Origin: Spirochaetaceae bacterium
GTDB taxonomy: Bacteria; Spirochaetota; Spirochaetia; SZUA-6; Fen-1364
Direction: 5' to 3'
NCBI GenBank assembly: GCA_003141795.1
Contig: PLNO01000022.1
Coordinates: 1,128-9,318, forward strand
DNA length: 8,191 nucleotides
Numbering within the stretch: the stretch's first letter is position 1; every line of letters starts with the position of its first letter. The notes beneath the pieces were generated by a model. It searched no databases, was not told where the DNA came from, and worked only from the letters and a program-made list of their open reading frames with translations. Of this stretch, positions 6,393 to 8,191 are shown one piece after another. The translations under genes were made by a program, and so were the position numbers.

Positions 6393-7388
6393 CCTGCCCA
6401 GCTTCACGATCTCGTCCTGTTCGGAGAAGGCAAGTGGCGCGCGCTTGCCTTCTTTTTTGAGCCACACGCTCTCGCCGACGCCAAGGATCTCCCCGATGAC
6501 GCAGGCAGGGATGCCCCGGGATTCCACGACCCGACATGCCTCCTCCGCAACTGCGGGCGGCGCGGTGAACAGGAAAACCCCCGAGCTGAGGAGCCCCAGC
6601 GGGTCCATCCCGTAGCGGCCGCATAAAACTCGCGTCTCTTCCCGGATGGGCAGCGCCTCGTAGCGAATCTCGGCGCCGACGCCGCTCCGTCGGCAGATCT
6701 CCTGGATGCCCATGGCAACGCCGCCTTCCGTGGGGTCATGGCCGCTGCTGAGGGCGAGGCCTTCCAGCGCCCTGCCTTCGGCAACGATGGAGATGCCGGG
6801 GGAGTCGAGCCAGCCGAGGACCGCGGTGAGCCGCTGCTCGCCGAGAGCCTCACGGGACTCATCGCACCGTTCGCGGGCGATGATCGTGGTTCCTTCCAGA
6901 CCCACCCACTTCGTCATGCAGATGCTGTCTCCCGGCCGGGCGCCGCCCGTGGCAAGCGGGGACCCGGTGAGGAAGCCGACCGCCTGACCGCAGACGACGG
7001 TGCGCCGCACAACGGGGGTGACCTCGGTATGGCCCCCGACCCAGAGGATGCCGGCCGATTCGCAGGCGGCCGCGATGTCGGTGAAGATGCGCTCCAGATC
7101 GTCCTCTGTCGCACCCGGGGAGAGGAGGATCGTCGTGGTCATGTAGACGGGCTTTCCGCCCATGGCCACGATGTCGTTGGCGTTCACGGCAACCGTGTAG
7201 GCGCCGATGCGCTCGTCGGTGAAGGTGATGGGGTCCGCGGTGATCACGAGCATCGGGGCCCCGGGCGCAACGGCGGCGTCCTCCCCCGGCTGGGCGCCGA
7301 CGCTGAGAAGGGGCGAATGAGAGGTGTGGCGCAGGAGGCGCTCGAGCAGCTCCGTCGGCAGCTTGCCCTCGGCAAGCGGTTGTTTCAT
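6390..7388 (-). CDS. AIR synthase-related (HypE/ThiL/PurM superfamily) protein
   Basis: A 332-residue protein starting at the ATG at 7388. A TTG at 7422-7424 would add 12 residues, but it is better explained as a -35 box, and the family usually begins near the GKLP segment (residues 8-11). The N-terminal AIR-synthase domain shows GEDAA (35-39), NANDIVAMGGKP (69-80) and GGHTEV (118-123), the nucleotide/Mg-binding positions of the superfamily. The C-terminal domain has SSGHDPTEGG (214-223). Relatives phosphorylate or dehydrate their substrates with ATP (PurM, ThiL, SelD, HypE). True HypE ends in a Pro-Arg-Ile-Cys tail whose Cys carries the carbamoyl group; this protein ends in KLGR and has no such Cys, and no hyp or hydrogenase genes are nearby. 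I therefore call it HypE-like with unknown substrate. The codons for residues about 311-322 also encode a terminator for the opposite strand. Confidence 0.88.
   Translation of the reverse strand: MKQPLAEGKLPTELLERLLRHTSHSPLLSVGAQPGEDAAVAPGAPMLVITADPITFTDERIGAYTVAVNANDIVAMGGKPVYMTTTILLSPGATEDDLERIFTDIAAACESAGILWVGGHTEVTPVVRRTVVCGQAVGFLTGSPLATGGARPGDSICMTKWVGLEGTTIIARERCDESREALGEQRLTAVLGWLDSPGISIVAEGRALEGLALSSGHDPTEGGVAMGIQEICRRSGVGAEIRYEALPIREETRVLCGRYGMDPLGLLSSGVFLFTAPPAVAEEACRVVESRGIPACVIGEILGVGESVWLKKEGKRAPLAFSEQDEIVKLGR
6424..6458 (+). terminator. Rho-independent terminator of the lipoprotein genes, inside the convergent coding region
   Basis: GAAGGCAAG (6426-6434) pairs perfectly with CTTGCCTTC (6444-6452) around a 9-nt GC-rich loop. 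One more A-T pair (6425 with 6453) and G-U pairs extend the stem, and a run of six T (6453-6458) follows directly. It lies about 40 nt after the stop of lipoprotein copy 2 and acts only in the plus direction, since the minus-strand transcript has its A run before the hairpin and no U run after it. It overlaps codons for KKEGKRAPLAFS of the AIR-synthase-like gene. Confidence 0.85.
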
Positions 7389-7395
7389 ACACGGT

Positions 7396-7424
7396 AGAAT
7401 CCGGGCTTTGCCCCGATTCGTCAA
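7396..7424 (-). promoter_or_regulatory. Possible promoter of the AIR synthase-like gene
   Basis: On the minus strand TTGACG (7424-7419, 5 of 6 to consensus) is 17 bp from GATTCT (7401-7396, weak), which is followed by 7 nt and then the ATG at 7388. A small GGGC/GCCC hairpin-like inverted repeat lies in the spacer. The spacing favours a leaderless or near-leaderless transcript. Confidence 0.4.
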
Positions 7425-7426
7425 GG

Positions 7427-7468
7427 ACGCGCGGCTGCACGTGCGGCGCGTACCGGGGACCGCCCGGT
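7427..7468. repeat. Two adjacent inverted repeats in the divergent intergenic region
   Basis: ACGCGC (7427-7432) is repeated inverted as GCGCGT (7446-7451), centred on a CACGTG palindrome at 7438-7443 or one base from it. Directly next, ACCGGG (7452-7457) pairs with CCCGGT (7463-7468). Both lie between the -35 boxes of the divergent promoters, a place where an operator would be. In DNA this GC-rich, chance 6-bp arms are not rare, so a regulatory role is only a suggestion. Confidence 0.35.
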
Positions 7469-7484
7469 CCGTCGCGGTCTACGC

Positions 7485-7513
7485 TTGATCAGACGGGCCC
7501 GGCAGCTTACTAT
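7485..7513 (+). promoter_or_regulatory. Sigma-70-like promoter of the PilZ/PlzA-like gene
   Basis: TTGATC (7485-7490), a 17-bp spacer and TACTAT (7508-7513) form a recognisable housekeeping-type promoter. The expected start point, 7 nt after the -10 box, is base 7520, which is the A of the ATG. No Shine-Dalgarno sequence is present. Confidence 0.55.
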
Positions 7514-7519
7514 GGTCGC

Positions 7520-8191
7520 ATGGCAAAAACGCGGGTCCAGGACTACTTGGAGAAATTCGCAGAGCAGCCGATCCGTTTTACGCCGTACGCATTGAAGAAG
7601 ACAGGCTTGGTACAATCGCAGGTGTTCCTCAAGATCGAGGACTACCTCCTCATCTGCGCGCCGTTCCAGCTTTCCATGAAACGCGGCATATTCCTCGTCG
7701 TCCTGAGCGCGCAGGAGATCACGTTCTTCCAGCAGTTCCAGAAGAAGCTCTGCTCCATCAACCTCACGTTCCAGAAAACGGGCAACAAGAAGCCCCTCAA
7801 CCTGTTCCTCCGCGGCACGATCGAGCGGATCGGGCCGGTGAAGGGCAAGCAGAACGTCTGCATGATGGACGCCACCCTGAAGGCGTGCCCGCCTGACCTC
7901 ATGGAGATCATCGGTGACTACATCACCGCTTTCGAAGGCCTGAAGAGCCAGTATGAGAACTTCAGCGGCAAGGCGATCCAGGTGGACGAGCCTTCGGCCA
8001 AGCTCATGCGATTCAACAATTACGTGGAGCTCATGTTCGGGACGATCAAGGCCCGGGCGCAGCTGGTAAGCCTCGCTGTGAACTCACTCGCGCTTCGTCT
8101 TTCGGCGCTTCCTCCGGGGCTCACCGAGGGGGAGACCTGCTCGGCGCGGCTGTACTTCCAGGTCTATCAGTTCACGGCGAACGGGAAGGTG
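7520..8191 (+). CDS. PilZ/PlzA-like candidate cyclic-di-GMP receptor, 3' truncated
   Basis: An ATG at 7520 opens a frame of 224 codons that has no stop before the window edge, so the gene is incomplete. The product is soluble, with no signal peptide or membrane segment. Residues 1-160 form a basic alpha/beta domain (VQDYLEKF start, SAQEITFFQQF in the middle) resembling the N-terminal PilZ-like domain of spirochaete PlzA-type proteins. From about residue 160 (LMRFNNYVELMFG) the pattern is that of a PilZ barrel: a strand, KARAQLVSLAVNSLALRLS where the D/NxSxxG motif normally lies, then LTEGETCSARLYF. The canonical motif residues are not clearly kept, so cyclic-di-GMP binding is uncertain. The gene diverges from the AIR-synthase-like gene. 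An HD-GYP enzyme 3 kb away supports, weakly, a shared cyclic-di-GMP theme. The family call is from pattern recall and could be wrong. Confidence 0.6.
   Translation, partial: MAKTRVQDYLEKFAEQPIRFTPYALKKTGLVQSQVFLKIEDYLLICAPFQLSMKRGIFLVVLSAQEITFFQQFQKKLCSINLTFQKTGNKKPLNLFLRGTIERIGPVKGKQNVCMMDATLKACPPDLMEIIGDYITAFEGLKSQYENFSGKAIQVDEPSAKLMRFNNYVELMFGTIKARAQLVSLAVNSLALRLSALPPGLTEGETCSARLYFQVYQFTANGKV

Noticed and set aside
6738..7397. Plus-strand open frame of 219 codons opposite the AIR-synthase-like gene
   Set aside because: Gly/Asp/Arg-rich antisense shadow of a conserved gene, without motifs.
7389..7424. TTG start adding 12 residues to the AIR-synthase-like protein
   Set aside because: No Shine-Dalgarno site; the TTGACG there fits a -35 box and the ATG at 7388 matches the usual family N-terminus.
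1..8191. Possibility of a defence system, phage, transposon or CRISPR locus
   Set aside because: No integrase, transposase, nuclease, direct-repeat array or toxin-antitoxin pair is visible; all genes are accounted for by other families.

Overview
The window is a GC-rich (about 60% by eye), densely coded bacterial chromosome segment with six genes, two of them cut by the window edges. I see no mobile element, CRISPR array, tRNA or rRNA. The gene mix suggests a free-living Spirochaetota member: an HD-GYP cyclic-di-GMP hydrolase, a PlzA-like candidate cyclic-di-GMP receptor, tandem lipoproteins with choice-of-anchor D domains, and a transglutaminase/TPR pair. This taxonomic guess is moderate and rests on family recall, not on a search.

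Layout. Positions 1-790 hold the 3' end of a membrane-anchored transglutaminase-like protein with its Cys-His-Asp triad visible. A translationally coupled, exported TPR protein (794-2554) follows after 3 bp. Next, 31 bp on, comes a GAF + HD-GYP phosphodiesterase (2586-4541) with a degenerate receiver-like N-terminus and an insertion of about 100 residues inside the catalytic domain. A short AT-rich promoter region leads to two tandem paralogous lipoproteins (4664-5464 and about 5526-6386). They converge with 3 bp to spare on a minus-strand AIR-synthase/HypE-like gene (6390-7388). A GC-rich divergent intergenic region of about 130 bp with two inverted repeats separates that gene from a plus-strand PilZ/PlzA-like gene (7520 to beyond the edge).

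How the genes work together. The first two genes form a likely cell-envelope operon. The HD-GYP enzyme and the PlzA-like protein would be the eraser and a reader of cyclic-di-GMP, but they are not in one operon and their pairing is inference. The lipoproteins are probably surface or periplasmic Ig-like modules of unknown role. The AIR-synthase-like protein is an orphan with no hydrogenase-maturation genes beside it.

Most notable signals. (1) A strong rho-independent terminator for the plus strand lies inside the last codons of the convergent minus-strand gene, so one DNA stretch serves as terminator and coding sequence. (2) Four genes have a promoter -10-like element ending 6-8 nt before an ATG and lack a Shine-Dalgarno sequence, which suggests leaderless transcripts. 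The two genes with internal or short-leader positions (794, 2586) carry strong Shine-Dalgarno sequences. (3) The HD-GYP domain has an enlarged HD-to-HHE spacing of 170 residues. I did not find a clearly new multi-gene system.
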